Assembly (NCBI RefSeq): GCF_015999265.1
Contig: NZ_JAEAGR010000001.1
Span: forward strand, 124,001-188,000
Source of the DNA: Mobilitalea sibirica
Lineage (GTDB): Bacteria > Bacillota > Clostridia > Lachnospirales > Lachnospiraceae
DNA length: 64,000 nt
Direction of reading: 5' to 3'
The stretch's first letter is position 1. The number at the start of each line of letters is the position of its first letter. The translations under genes and the position numbers were made by a program. Below are positions 43,201-52,930 of this stretch, in pieces. Below the pieces are notes generated by a model. That model was not told the origin of the DNA and searched no databases. It worked only from the letters and a program-made list of their open reading frames with translations.

Positions 43201-43599
43201 GGTGTCAAAACCTTTTGTCAAACTTAAATTCGTAGATTTGCACAGTTCTAGTTGTTGTATTCGTGATGCAAGCATAGTTTGCTCGTAACACGCTCCCGCT
43301 TGGATGAAGTACGTAGTGGTACATAAGACCGCAAGACACGCGGTCTAAGTACCAACGACTTCATACAGTTACTCACCAAACTATGTTTGCATCACTCGGA
43401 ATAAAGAAAGTGTATGTGCAAATTGACGAATTTAAATTTCTAGTTGTTGTATTCGTGATGCAAGCATAGTTTGTTCGTAACACGCTCCCGCTTGGATGAA
43501 GTACGTAGTGGTACATAAGACTGCAAACACGCGGTCTAAGTACTAACGACTTCATACAGTTACTCACCAAACTATGTTTGCATCACTCGGAATGACACC
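43201..43599. repeat. Two tandem copies of a long palindromic repeat
   Basis: Copy 1 spans about 43250-43400 and copy 2 about 43440-43592, nearly identical. Each begins GTGATGCAAGCATAGTTTG and ends CAAACTATGTTTGCATCAC, with inner complementary blocks GATGAAGT/ACTTCAT, GGTAC/GTACC and AGACCGC/GCGGTCT. A whole copy therefore folds into one long hairpin. GGTGTCA (43201-43207) and TGACACC (43593-43599) bracket the pair. A third copy lies at 61368. No gene is seen in this 485-nt gap. Confidence 0.85.
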
Positions 43600-43680
43600 C
43601 GAAGCTGTTGAAGAAAAAACAGACTTTGACTTGTGTTCATATAACAAGAATTGAAGTCATAGAAAGAAGGGCTGATATTA

Positions 43681-44358
43681 ATGATAGTGGCAATTCATCA
43701 ACCGGACTATATTCCGTATCCCGGTTATTTTTATAAAATAGCGAACAGTGATTGTTTTATCTTTTTGGATGATGCGCAGTATTCCAATGCCGGGTTTACG
43801 AATTGTAATAGAATAAAAACACCTCAGGGAGAACTTCGGCTAAAGATACCGGTATTACAGACCCTTGGAGATACCATTATGGAGGTGGTAACAAAAGATG
43901 AGCTTGGTTGGAAGAAAAAGCATTTGAAAACATTGCTTTTAAATTATAAAAAGGCGAAGTACTTTGATGAGATTTACTACGATTTTGAAAAGCTTTTGAT
44001 GAATAAGTTTGATAATATTGCGGATATGAATATTGCCCTGATACAACAAATCTGTAAAGGACTTGGGATAGGAAAACGGTTCGAACGCTCCTCTTCTTAC
44101 AGGATACAATCCGCTAGGGAGAACCGGGTAATTGATTTATGTAAAGCGGTGGGTGCAAGCACCTATCTGTCCGGGATTGGAGCCAGAGTGTATCAAAAGG
44201 AAGAACATTTTGCAGGGAAAGACATGAAACTAACCTACAGTGATTACCAGCCGATTGTTTATCCTCAGCTTTGGGGAGAATTCATACCCAATCTATCGAT
44301 TCTGGATTATTTATTCCATCAGGGCTATGACTGTGAGGGTTTAAAAATATATTCGTGA
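43681..44358 (+). CDS. WbqC-like family protein
   Basis: A 225-residue cytoplasmic protein of the WbqC family (PF08889). It has the hallmark start IHQPDYIPYPGYFYKI, FLDDAQYSNAGFTNCNRIKTP, and later STYLSGIGARVYQKEEHF and YQPIVYPQLWGEFIPNLSILDYLF. Members occur in O-antigen and capsule clusters beside aminotransferases; the enzymatic role is not established for most. Here it sits between the palindromic repeats and a divergent DegT-like gene, so the decoration block continues. ATG 43681 has GAAGGG about 10 nt upstream. Confidence 0.88.
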   Translation: MIVAIHQPDYIPYPGYFYKIANSDCFIFLDDAQYSNAGFTNCNRIKTPQGELRLKIPVLQTLGDTIMEVVTKDELGWKKKHLKTLLLNYKKAKYFDEIYYDFEKLLMNKFDNIADMNIALIQQICKGLGIGKRFERSSSYRIQSARENRVIDLCKAVGASTYLSGIGARVYQKEEHFAGKDMKLTYSDYQPIVYPQLWGEFIPNLSILDYLFHQGYDCEGLKIYS

Positions 44359-44512
44359 TGAATAGAGTAAAAAAGCCGGATATACCTGTATAAGCTTTGG
44401 TGGGTCACAGACCAGGTTGATCTGAATATCGAATCATATAAACGATTATTTCAGATCTTAGGTATGACAGGAATTAAGTTATTTTTTTATGAATTGGTTA
44501 GGGGAAATGATC

Positions 44513-45502
44513 TTGAAGCATAACAAAGAATTCGGAAGTTTTTTGGAGCTGGAGTTTATGAAAGGCAGAGAATATTATACCGGGTCACACATTGCAAGGC
44601 TTAATACAGGCAGGGCAGGAATTTATCATGCCTGTCGGGTATTAGGATGTGAAAAGGTATGTCTTCCTTATTATGAATGCCATACGGTAAGAGAGTTTCT
44701 TGAAAAGAAAGGAATGAAAGTAAGATATTATTATTTAAACGAAGAGTTTTGTCCTATACTACCGTTTTGTCAGGAGGATGAGGCGGTGGTACTTGTTAAT
44801 TACTTTGGAGTTATGGGAGAGAAAAGGATGAAGCACCTGGCGAAACAATATCCAAAGGTAATTATCGATAATGCACAGGCTTTTTTTGCACCTCCCCTAA
44901 AAGGTTGCATGAATGTATATTCTGTGAGGAAATTCATTGGAGCAGCAGATGGAGCCTATGTGATTGGCAATCAGGCCGAAAGATATATGGATGAGTATCA
45001 ACAGGATTATTCCTCTGATACCGGACTGTTTTTGTTGTTACGAATTGAGTACGGATGTGAGGGTAAGGCCTATGAGAATAGAGTAGAAAATGAAGAGAGA
45101 CTTAATACCTCTGATATTAGGAGAATGTCTGAGTTGACCCATGCCATATTAGACGGAACCGACTATGAAAGGATCCGATGCAGAAGAAGGGATAATTTTT
45201 CTGCTGCCTGCGACTGTTTTGATAAGATAAATCAGATCGAACCCAAGCGTTATTACAGTGAGGATTGTGTACCCATGGTCTATCCATTATTAATTGAAAA
45301 AGAAGGTCTGCCCGAAAGATTAGTTGAAAATAAACTGTTCCAAGGGCATTGGTGGAGCCATCTTCTTATGGAGGTAGAGCCTCAAACCTTGGAATTTCGG
45401 TTATCCCAATATCTGATACCGGTTACCATCGATCAACGATATGGGAAAGAGGAGATGGAATCTATGTTTGAGATTATTATGAAGGAAATAACATTATTAT
45501 GA
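44513..45502 (+). CDS. DegT-like PLP-fold protein, divergent (second copy)
   Basis: A 329-residue relative of the protein at 39428. LNTGRAGIYHACRVLG, VCLPYYECHTVREFL, VIIDNAQAFF (Asp) and YSVRKFIGAADG (Lys) mark the PLP site, and VTIDQRYGKEEM marks the shared C-terminus. It probably uses a similar amino-sugar substrate. TTG 44513 is preferred because AGGGGA lies 7 nt upstream; ATG 44489 is in frame but lacks a ribosome site. The stop overlaps the next start as ATGA. Confidence 0.72.
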   Translation: MKHNKEFGSFLELEFMKGREYYTGSHIARLNTGRAGIYHACRVLGCEKVCLPYYECHTVREFLEKKGMKVRYYYLNEEFCPILPFCQEDEAVVLVNYFGVMGEKRMKHLAKQYPKVIIDNAQAFFAPPLKGCMNVYSVRKFIGAADGAYVIGNQAERYMDEYQQDYSSDTGLFLLLRIEYGCEGKAYENRVENEERLNTSDIRRMSELTHAILDGTDYERIRCRRRDNFSAACDCFDKINQIEPKRYYSEDCVPMVYPLLIEKEGLPERLVENKLFQGHWWSHLLMEVEPQTLEFRLSQYLIPVTIDQRYGKEEMESMFEIIMKEITLL

Positions 45503-47499
45503 AAGTATTATTGATCACTATGGCATGGCCAAAGTATGGTGAATATAATCTATACTCCGATTTGATGCAGGAGTTTTATCGGAACGGACATGATGTTACG
45601 GTTGTGACAGTGAACGAAAAAGCAATACAGCAGAAAAGTTCTCTGCGTTTAGAAGAGGGGCTTCGGGTATTACGGGTAAGAACCGGTAATATCCAGAAGA
45701 CGAATAAGTATAAAAAGGTTATAGCCTCCTTTTTCGCCGGGCCCAGGTTGCTTTGCGCAATTCATAAATACTTAAAGCATGCAGAATTTAATCTTATTCT
45801 GTTCTCCACACCTCCGATTACTTTAACTCCTTTCGTAGTACTTATGAAGAAGCATTACCGTGCCAGCCTGTATCTGCTTCTTAAGGATATCTGGCCCCAG
45901 GATACGGTTGATCTTGGCGGAATGAGATATGGGGGCCTTGTATGGGGGGTGTTTCGCTATTTAGAGAAGCTGACCTACCGCCATGCAGATTACATCGGGT
46001 GTATGTCACCGGCCGGTGTTAACTATATCAAAAAACATAACAGATATCTAAAGAATAAGGTGATAGAGGTTTGCCCTAACAGTATAAGGGAAAGAAAGAT
46101 AATATCGGTTGATAGAGAAGCTGTCAGAAAAAAGTACGGCTTACCGATGGATAAACCGGTATTCATCTATGGAGGCAACTTAGGTAAGGCACAAGGAATT
46201 TCGTTTTTAGCAGATATCCTAAGGGAATACCTGGAAGAGAGTAAAGTATTCATTCTTATTGTTGGATCCGGAACCGAATATGAATACTTGCACAGAAAAA
46301 TTACTCAGATAAAACCGGTGAATGCAAAGCTTATTCCTTCCCTATCGGTTAGGGAATATGAGGAGCTGGTTCGGGCCTGTGATATCGGCCTAATCTTTTT
46401 ATATAAGAACAGTACGGTACCTAATTTCCCGTCCAGACTACTCACGTATCTGAATGCCTCCCTTCCGGTAATAGCCTGCGTTGATCCTGCAACGGACCTC
46501 GGTATGATTATTGAGAGTGCCGGCTGCGGTATCTTAGTGAACAGTGGAAATATGAACGACTTTCGTATGGCGGTGGAGCAGATTCTTAAAGATGAAGATG
46601 TAAGAAAGAGTATGGGTATAAACAGCTACCGATTGTTGAGGGAACATTATACCGTAGATATAAGTTATCAAATCATAATAAGTCATTATGAAAATAAGGG
46701 AAAAAAGGGGGATAAGGAATTGGAGAGAACAAATAAATACTTTAAAAATAAAGAGAAGATATTACCCTTAAAGAGAAAATTAAAGAGTTTTATTTTAACT
46801 AATCTATATATCGCAGTTCATTTTATCTGTTATGGAGATTTACCTACGTCCTATTATGTGAAGAAAGGCATGAAGGTAGGTAAGAATTTTTACAGACAGA
46901 CCGGTACAAAGTTTGATCCCTCCCATTGTTATCTGATTGAAATCGGAGACAATGTGACGGTGGCAAATAATGTACAGATACTAGCTCATGACCAGTCCCA
47001 AAGAGTGCATATGGGGTATGGAAAGGTGGGTAAGGTTATCATTGGTGACAATTCCTTCATTGGGGCAAGGGTGACAATCTTACCAAACGTTGTAATCGGC
47101 GATAATGTTATTATTGGAGCAGGTAGTGTCGTTACAAAGGATATACCCTCCGATAGTGTTGCCGTAGGAGTTCCCGCTAAAGTCATTGGGAGCACAAAGG
47201 AGTATATAGAAAGATGCAAAAAGGAACTATTGGTGAAACCGGTGTTTGACACCAGTTTTGTTGGTACTAAGCTGTCCTGTAATAAAAAGAAAAAGATTAA
47301 AAATGCCTGTAAGGACAGCTTTGCCTACATTGAGTTAGGTAAAGTTTATGATTACAAGAAGAGAAAGAGTCCAAAGGTAACAAAACGAAAAAAAAATAAA
47401 TATACTAAAATATCAGAACATTGTCTGAACACAGTAGATAAAGCTCTTTTAAGAGATCCGATAGATGATACACTCACAGGAAAAGACAATAGAGATTAG
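45499..47499 (+). CDS. GT4 glycosyltransferase fused to LbH O-acetyltransferase
   Basis: A 666-residue two-domain protein. Residues 1-405 are a GT-B family 4 glycosyltransferase: LITMAWPKYGEYNLY, FIYGGNLGKAQGI, LIPSLSVREYEELVRACDIGL and a Glu in the IESAGCGIL region. From about 430, a left-handed beta-helix acetyltransferase follows, with AHDQSQRVHMGYG, GKVIIGDNSFIGARVTILPN and VVTKDIPSDSVAVGVPAKVIG. A basic, Lys-rich tail of about 70 residues follows. The two activities are normally separate genes, so the fusion suggests that addition and acetylation of one sugar are linked. ATG 45499 overlaps the preceding stop by four bases. Confidence 0.9.
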   Translation: MKVLLITMAWPKYGEYNLYSDLMQEFYRNGHDVTVVTVNEKAIQQKSSLRLEEGLRVLRVRTGNIQKTNKYKKVIASFFAGPRLLCAIHKYLKHAEFNLILFSTPPITLTPFVVLMKKHYRASLYLLLKDIWPQDTVDLGGMRYGGLVWGVFRYLEKLTYRHADYIGCMSPAGVNYIKKHNRYLKNKVIEVCPNSIRERKIISVDREAVRKKYGLPMDKPVFIYGGNLGKAQGISFLADILREYLEESKVFILIVGSGTEYEYLHRKITQIKPVNAKLIPSLSVREYEELVRACDIGLIFLYKNSTVPNFPSRLLTYLNASLPVIACVDPATDLGMIIESAGCGILVNSGNMNDFRMAVEQILKDEDVRKSMGINSYRLLREHYTVDISYQIIISHYENKGKKGDKELERTNKYFKNKEKILPLKRKLKSFILTNLYIAVHFICYGDLPTSYYVKKGMKVGKNFYRQTGTKFDPSHCYLIEIGDNVTVANNVQILAHDQSQRVHMGYGKVGKVIIGDNSFIGARVTILPNVVIGDNVIIGAGSVVTKDIPSDSVAVGVPAKVIGSTKEYIERCKKELLVKPVFDTSFVGTKLSCNKKKKIKNACKDSFAYIELGKVYDYKKRKSPKVTKRKKNKYTKISEHCLNTVDKALLRDPIDDTLTGKDNRD

Positions 47500-47605
47500 G
47501 TTGTTTTACCACAGACCTAAGATACTGAGATAATTTAAGGATAATATTAGTTTAGCAATGAATGGATATCGTTGACGATTAAACTCAATGAAGAGAAGGT
47601 ATTAT

Positions 47606-48301
47606 ATGGGAATCCGAAAAGACATTCAACAACATTTTAAAAAAATTCTAAAAAAGAATAATCGATTTTCTGCCCTGGCGGGAGGCTTATATACGAATAT
47701 ACTTGGAAGGAACAGAATAAGAGGTAGAAGAAATAATAAAATATTATGTAGGAAAAGCTTTTTAAAAGACTGTGATATTAAAATCACTGGAAGACATAAT
47801 CTGATTTGTATTAAGAGGCATTGTGTATTAAAGGAATGTCGAATACACATACATGGTAATTATAATAAAATCATTCTGGGGAATCAGGTATCTGCCAGTC
47901 GATGTAATATATATGTTGAAAACGATGAAAATCTTATCTATATTGGGGAGAAAACGCATATCAACGGTCCAACCCATCTGGCATGTATGGAAGGGTGCAA
48001 TATTGTAATTGGAGAGAGATGCCTTTTTTCCTCAGAGGTAACCCTTCGGACAGGAGACAGTCACTCTATTCTAAGTTCCAAAGGTAACCGTATCAATCCG
48101 TCAAGAAGTATTAGAATCGGCTGCCATGTCTGGATTGGGAATCGGACAATTCTTACAAAAGGAGCAGAGGTTGCCACGAATTCAATCGTTGCTACCGGTG
48201 CAATTGTTACCGGTAAGTTTGTTAAGCCGGGTTGTATTATCGGTGGCATCCCGGCTAAGGTGATTAAGGAAAATGTGAATTGGGATGAAAAGAGGCTTTA
48301 A
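47606..48301 (+). CDS. LbH O-acyltransferase
   Basis: A 231-residue hexapeptide-repeat acyltransferase. A basic N-terminus is followed by beta-helix turns (ITGRHNLICIKRHCVLKEC, IHIHGNYNKIILGNQV) and the typical C-terminal HVWIGNRTILTKGAEVATNSIVATGAIVTG and GCIIGGIPAKVIKENV. The catalytic His is likely in the GDSHSI segment. It should acetylate a sugar of the repeat unit. ATG 47606 has AGAAGG upstream and is preferred over ATG 47588. Confidence 0.88.
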   Translation: MGIRKDIQQHFKKILKKNNRFSALAGGLYTNILGRNRIRGRRNNKILCRKSFLKDCDIKITGRHNLICIKRHCVLKECRIHIHGNYNKIILGNQVSASRCNIYVENDENLIYIGEKTHINGPTHLACMEGCNIVIGERCLFSSEVTLRTGDSHSILSSKGNRINPSRSIRIGCHVWIGNRTILTKGAEVATNSIVATGAIVTGKFVKPGCIIGGIPAKVIKENVNWDEKRL

Positions 48302-49306
48302 TTGTTTATCATGGGGGAAGCCAAACGTTTTGATGAAAGAGCATATCTGTTTATTGTAAAGGCCTTCGCACTTTTTAGTATTGTATCTGCCCATGTAGGA
48401 ACAGTACCGAAGGCTACTTTCCCCTGCAATCAGATATTTGGACTTGTGTTAGACAGTATCGGAGCCATCGGAGTGGGAGTGTTCTTTTTCATATCCGGGT
48501 ATCTGTTTTATGATACAAAAAGACCGCTGCAACCCTTCTTTCGAAAGAAAGCTTATACCATTGGAATACCCTGGTTGTTCTGTGGAACCTTACTTTTTCT
48601 CTATGTTGCTCTTAGGAAAGGTGGACTTGATTTTTACCATTGGTTCCTGACAATTACTGCGTACAGTCATCTGTATTATCTATCCGTATTAATGATGCTT
48701 TACCTAATGTTTTGGAAGGGGAAGAATAATATAAGATATCTTTTTATCTTAATGGGTGTTTCCTACATTAGTATTGAATTAACAGGACTTAATTATCTTA
48801 CCATCTACCCGTATATTAATCCCCTTAACTGGGCGATTTATTTTGTTATCGGATCGCTGATACGAAGATTTAAGCTGCTTTGTATGCTTTCTTCCCTATG
48901 CTTAAGATGGTTACCTGTGCTTATCTTGTTCTATATCGCCGTCTTAAGTGTCAATTTGCATCACGGGGAACCAATCTCCTATTGGATGAAAGGAGCTATA
49001 CCGGTTGAGATGCTGTCAATTGGTATGGTTCTTGGTTTATCCGCCTTTTGCATGAAGAAAAAGATTGAAAAACTGTTGATTATGCTTGGGCAGATGTCAT
49101 TTGCCGTTTATCTTTTGCATACGCCCTTTGCCGGTATCATAACTAATCTTTGTAATCGGTATCAGCTGTGGTATTTGACTCCTGTTCGGCCTGTTATGGT
49201 CCTATTGATTACAATCCTAGCGATTAAGGCTAGCGAATATGTATCCAAAAGAATTGGGATGAATAAGATAGTAGAGATACTAATCGGTATTCGGCAGACG
49301 AAATAG
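48302..49306 (+). CDS. Membrane acyltransferase family 3
   Basis: A 334-residue integral membrane O-acyltransferase (OafA/WecH-like) with about ten helices. The N-terminal segment FDERAYLFIVKAFALFSIVSAH carries the conserved His, GVGVFFFISGYLFYDTKRP is the second family motif, and the C-terminus has FAVYLLHTPF. It transfers acyl groups to polysaccharide at the membrane. TTG 48302 follows directly on the stop of the preceding gene, with AGAGG 6 nt upstream; ATG 48311 is possible. Confidence 0.87.
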   Translation: MFIMGEAKRFDERAYLFIVKAFALFSIVSAHVGTVPKATFPCNQIFGLVLDSIGAIGVGVFFFISGYLFYDTKRPLQPFFRKKAYTIGIPWLFCGTLLFLYVALRKGGLDFYHWFLTITAYSHLYYLSVLMMLYLMFWKGKNNIRYLFILMGVSYISIELTGLNYLTIYPYINPLNWAIYFVIGSLIRRFKLLCMLSSLCLRWLPVLILFYIAVLSVNLHHGEPISYWMKGAIPVEMLSIGMVLGLSAFCMKKKIEKLLIMLGQMSFAVYLLHTPFAGIITNLCNRYQLWYLTPVRPVMVLLITILAIKASEYVSKRIGMNKIVEILIGIRQTK

Positions 49307-49361
49307 GGTTAGATATATAGACTTCTAAACCATAGAGCTGTAATACAGTTAGGAGTTCGCG

Positions 49362-50558
49362 TTGAGGGTTGCTTTCATAAATTCAGATCTGGGTTATGGT
49401 AGTACGGGAAGGATTGTATGTGATTTATATCAGGAAGTTATAAAAGAAGGCAATGAGGCAATGATTGGCTACGGAAGAGAGTGTACACAGGAGGGTTATC
49501 ATAGCCATCGAATTGGCAGTTTGCTTTCGGTTTACAGTCATGCAATGCTCACAAGGCTGTTTGATCTACAGGGCTTTGGCTCAGTTCATGCCACAAAACG
49601 CTTTATTCGTAGACTTCGGGAGTATAATCCGGATATTTTACATCTTCATAATCTACATGGCAGCTATCTCAATATAAAGCTGTTGTTTGAATATATGAAA
49701 GAAAGTAACAAGCCCGTAATCTGGACCCTTCATGATTGCTGGGCATTTACCGGACACTGTGCTTATTATACCTATGCGCGGTGCAATAAATGGAAAACCC
49801 ATTGTCATAACTGCATACAGAAGAAGGTCTATCCGGCCAGCTTCTTCTTAGATAATTCAAGTAATAATTATAAATGGAAGAAGGACTTATTCCTTGGGGT
49901 AGAGAAACTGACCATAACCACGGTATCTCATTGGTTGAAATCACAGGTAAAGCAGTCATTTCTAAAGGACATAAAAGTACGCATAATTCCGAATGGAATT
50001 GACCTAGAGCTATTTAAACCGACGGAAAGTGATTTTAGAAGTAAATATGGGTTAGAGGGTAAGATAGTCTTACTGGGGGTGGCATCCATCTGGCAAGAGC
50101 GTAAGGGATTGTGGTTATTTCAGGAACTGGCCAAGCGATTGGAGGACCCCTATAAAATTGCATTGGTTGGAGTAACTGAGAAGCAGAAGCAAAGACTTAC
50201 GGATAAGATCCTAGTACTAGAGCGGACCAATCATATCAAGGATTTGGTTAAGATATACAGTGCGGCGGATGTTTTTCTGAATCCCTCGATCGAAGAAACC
50301 TTTGGTATGGTCTCCTTAGAAGCTTTGGCTTGTGGCATACCGGTGATTAGCAACCGATATAGTGCGAATCCGGAACTGGTGAAGGAAGAAGGCGGAATTG
50401 TGGTACCTAAGTTAAATTCAACCTGCTTTATAGAGGCGATAAGAGAACTTATGTTAAACCCAAGAAGCAAGGAAAATTGTAGAAACATAGCACAGCAATA
50501 CGATAAAAATAAATGCTATCAGGCATATCTGGATTTATATCGGGAAGTGATGAAATGA
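49362..50558 (+). CDS. Glycosyltransferase family 4
   Basis: A 398-residue GT-B glycosyltransferase: INSDLGYGSTGRIV at the N-terminus, LHLHNLHGSYLN, VIWTLHDCWAFTGHC, and the donor-binding half VRIIPNGIDLELF, IVLLGVASIWQERKG, ADVFLNPSIEETFGMVSLEALACGIPVI. The E-x7-E motif is within SIEETFGMVSLEALA. The acceptor and donor are not predictable. TTG 49362 has TTAGGAG upstream. It ends in an ATGA overlap with the next glycosyltransferase. Confidence 0.92.
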   Translation: MRVAFINSDLGYGSTGRIVCDLYQEVIKEGNEAMIGYGRECTQEGYHSHRIGSLLSVYSHAMLTRLFDLQGFGSVHATKRFIRRLREYNPDILHLHNLHGSYLNIKLLFEYMKESNKPVIWTLHDCWAFTGHCAYYTYARCNKWKTHCHNCIQKKVYPASFFLDNSSNNYKWKKDLFLGVEKLTITTVSHWLKSQVKQSFLKDIKVRIIPNGIDLELFKPTESDFRSKYGLEGKIVLLGVASIWQERKGLWLFQELAKRLEDPYKIALVGVTEKQKQRLTDKILVLERTNHIKDLVKIYSAADVFLNPSIEETFGMVSLEALACGIPVISNRYSANPELVKEEGGIVVPKLNSTCFIEAIRELMLNPRSKENCRNIAQQYDKNKCYQAYLDLYREVMK

Positions 50559-51661
50559 AAGTTTTGTGGTTAACGAATGTACCCTCACCCTACCGGGTCG
50601 ATTTTTTTAATGAACTGGGAAAGTACTGCCATCTTACGGTTTTGTTTGAAAAGTCGGATTCCTCAGAAAGAGAGAAGGGCTGGGTAAATCATAATTTTAC
50701 TAACTTTAAAGGGGTCTTCTTAAAAGGAAAGACAATTGATGTTGATAAAGCAATCTGTCCGATAGTTGTTAAGATACTACGTAGGTATCGGTATGACTTT
50801 ATAGTAGTCACAAATCTTGCAACACCCACCGGGATTATGGCAATAGAGTACATGAAGATACATAAGATACCTTATCTGTTGGAGGGGGACGGAGGATTTA
50901 CCAAGAGTGGAAAAGGTATAAAGGAGCGGTATAAAAAGCATCTGGTGAAGGGGGCTTTGGCATACCTTAGTTCGTCAAAAAGTCTGGATGATTATTTCTT
51001 AACTTATGGAGCAACCCCTGAGGATATCTATCGGTATCCCTTCACCTCTGTCTTAGAGAAGGATATTATTCCATATGTTTTAAACCAAGAAGAAAAGGAG
51101 CAGATCAAAAGCAGGCTTGGTATTACGAAGAAGAAAATTGTCCTATCTATCGGTCAGTTTATACACCGTAAGGGATATGACATATTACTGAGGGCAAGCC
51201 AGAATCTGAATGCGGATACCGGGGTTTATATCATCGGTGGAAAACCCACGGAGGAATATGAAAAGCTTGTGAAAGAACTAAAACTTACCAGTGTATATTT
51301 TACCCCGTATAAATCGAAAGATGCGCTTAAGGATTATTCTCTTGTGGCAGATTTGTTTGTGCTCCCTACAAGAGAGGATGTCTGGGGACTAGTCATTAAT
51401 GAGGCTATGGCGAATGGTTTACCGGTTATTACGACAGACCGATGTGTGGCTGGCTTGGAGCTGATTGAAGAAGGTAAGAATGGCTATATCGTTCAGGTAG
51501 GAGATATCGCATTATTGGAAGAACGAATGATCCAACTTCTAGAGGATAATTCTTTAAGGCTGATGATGGCAAATTTCAATCTGGAGACGATAAAGTGTTA
51601 TACTATTGAAACTATGGCGAAAAGACATATGGAGATTTTTAAGGAGCTGTTGGCAGAATGA
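50555..51661 (+). CDS. Glycosyltransferase family 4
   Basis: A 368-residue GT-B enzyme with VLWLTNVPSPYRVDFFNELG at the N-terminus (the start typical of GT4 enzymes in capsule clusters), EGDGGFTKSGKG, VLSIGQFIHRKGYDILL and ADLFVLPTREDVWGLVINEAMANGLPVI, which holds the donor-site Glu pair. The ATG 50555 overlaps the previous stop as ATGA, so translational coupling is likely. The substrate is unknown. Confidence 0.92.
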   Translation: MKVLWLTNVPSPYRVDFFNELGKYCHLTVLFEKSDSSEREKGWVNHNFTNFKGVFLKGKTIDVDKAICPIVVKILRRYRYDFIVVTNLATPTGIMAIEYMKIHKIPYLLEGDGGFTKSGKGIKERYKKHLVKGALAYLSSSKSLDDYFLTYGATPEDIYRYPFTSVLEKDIIPYVLNQEEKEQIKSRLGITKKKIVLSIGQFIHRKGYDILLRASQNLNADTGVYIIGGKPTEEYEKLVKELKLTSVYFTPYKSKDALKDYSLVADLFVLPTREDVWGLVINEAMANGLPVITTDRCVAGLELIEEGKNGYIVQVGDIALLEERMIQLLEDNSLRLMMANFNLETIKCYTIETMAKRHMEIFKELLAE

Positions 51662-52929
51662 AAGTTCTCTTTTTGGGGTATGCAATCAGCATGAAAGAAG
51701 CATCGAAGCTATACGGAGCCTCCATTGCGGGAAACAAAATGCAGATTAATGTACTAAAGCAGTTATCCCGTTATGGGGATTTGGCTCTGCGGTGTATAAC
51801 TATATATCCTACCGCTGCCTATCCAAAAGGCCGACTATTTATCAGGAGGAAACGAATCAGATTGTTCCGGGGTTTTTATTCAATAAGAGTTGGATTTCTC
51901 AATCTGCCGGTGATAAAACAATTCCTTGAAACCATAGTTACGTATCTGGAAGCTAGAAAAATTGTGAAGGACGAGGGGATAAAAACAATTTTTACTTTTA
52001 ATTTGTTTCCTCAGGTAGGACTGCCGGCAAAATGGTTGAAAAGACGATATGGTTGTGAGTTAATCTGTCTTTTGGCAGATTTACCGATTGATGATGCTGT
52101 GGGTAGGAAGGGTATCTCCTATATTCTTAGAAAAAGCTTTGATCATCTGACCCTTAAGCTTTTTGCTTCTTATGATAAGTTCATTACATTAAATAAGCAT
52201 GCGATTTCCAGGTATGCACCCGGTAAAAACTATATTGTAGTTGAGGGTGGGATAGATCCTAAGGAGGCAACAACCGAAAACGCAATAAATCACTATGCGG
52301 ACATAATAAATAAAAGAGATTATCATAAAGCATCGGACATATCTTCAAGTCAACCAACGGATGAGTCATGTAACCATAAGATGAAACGTATCGTTTATTC
52401 CGGAGCCTTAACGCAGTACAGTGGAATCATCGAACTGATTGAAGCTATGAAATATATCAAAGAGAAAGAGGTCTTTCTTGATATCTATGGCGATGGACCC
52501 CTTGCAAAGGATGTAAGAGAATATACTGGAATTAATAAAAATATCAGATACCATGGAAGCATTCATTATAGTCTTATGAGACAAATTCAGAGGGAGGCGT
52601 ATCTTTTGGTCAATCCAAGGCCGGTAGATCATCCGATTGCCAGGGTTACATTCCCATCAAAATTATTCGAATATATGTTAAGCGGGGTACCGGTGTTGAC
52701 GACTAGATTAAACGGTCTGACAGAGGAATATCTGGATAAGCTTTTTGTTGTTCAGACAGATGATGCTATCAGTTTAGGAATGAAAATAAATCAGATCCTT
52801 ATGTTACCGGAAGAAATGTTAAGAGAGAAAGCGGAGGAAGCAAGAAAATTTATATTGGAGCATAAAACTTGGGAAAAGCAGTGTGAAAGAATATATCAAT
52901 TTATAATGGCAGGAGAGTATAATTCGTAA
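51658..52929 (+). CDS. Glycosyltransferase family 4
   Basis: A 423-residue GT4-like enzyme. VLFLGYAISMKEASKLYGASIAGNKMQIN is at the N-terminus, LICLLADLPIDDA in the middle, and RIVYSGALTQYSGIIELIEAM, IRYHGSIHYSLM and LLVNPRPVDHPIARVTFPSKLFEYMLSGVPVLTTRLNG in the donor half. The E-x7-E motif is less clear than in its neighbours. It overlaps the previous gene as ATGA and is followed by the polymerase after one base. Confidence 0.9.
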   Translation: MKVLFLGYAISMKEASKLYGASIAGNKMQINVLKQLSRYGDLALRCITIYPTAAYPKGRLFIRRKRIRLFRGFYSIRVGFLNLPVIKQFLETIVTYLEARKIVKDEGIKTIFTFNLFPQVGLPAKWLKRRYGCELICLLADLPIDDAVGRKGISYILRKSFDHLTLKLFASYDKFITLNKHAISRYAPGKNYIVVEGGIDPKEATTENAINHYADIINKRDYHKASDISSSQPTDESCNHKMKRIVYSGALTQYSGIIELIEAMKYIKEKEVFLDIYGDGPLAKDVREYTGINKNIRYHGSIHYSLMRQIQREAYLLVNPRPVDHPIARVTFPSKLFEYMLSGVPVLTTRLNGLTEEYLDKLFVVQTDDAISLGMKINQILMLPEEMLREKAEEARKFILEHKTWEKQCERIYQFIMAGEYNS

Positions 52930-52930
52930 T

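Noticed and set aside
43373-43570. 65-codon minus-strand frame
   Set aside because: It lies entirely within the palindromic repeats and is a by-product of them.
43201-43599. CRISPR array
   Set aside because: There are only two copies of about 150 bp, each a palindrome, with no short regular repeats or spacers and no cas genes.
44373-44524. Open frame with LWWVTDQVDLNIESYKRLF between WbqC and the second DegT-like gene
   Set aside because: It lacks a usable start codon and ribosome site, and it overlaps the next gene; possibly a decayed gene piece, but unsupported.
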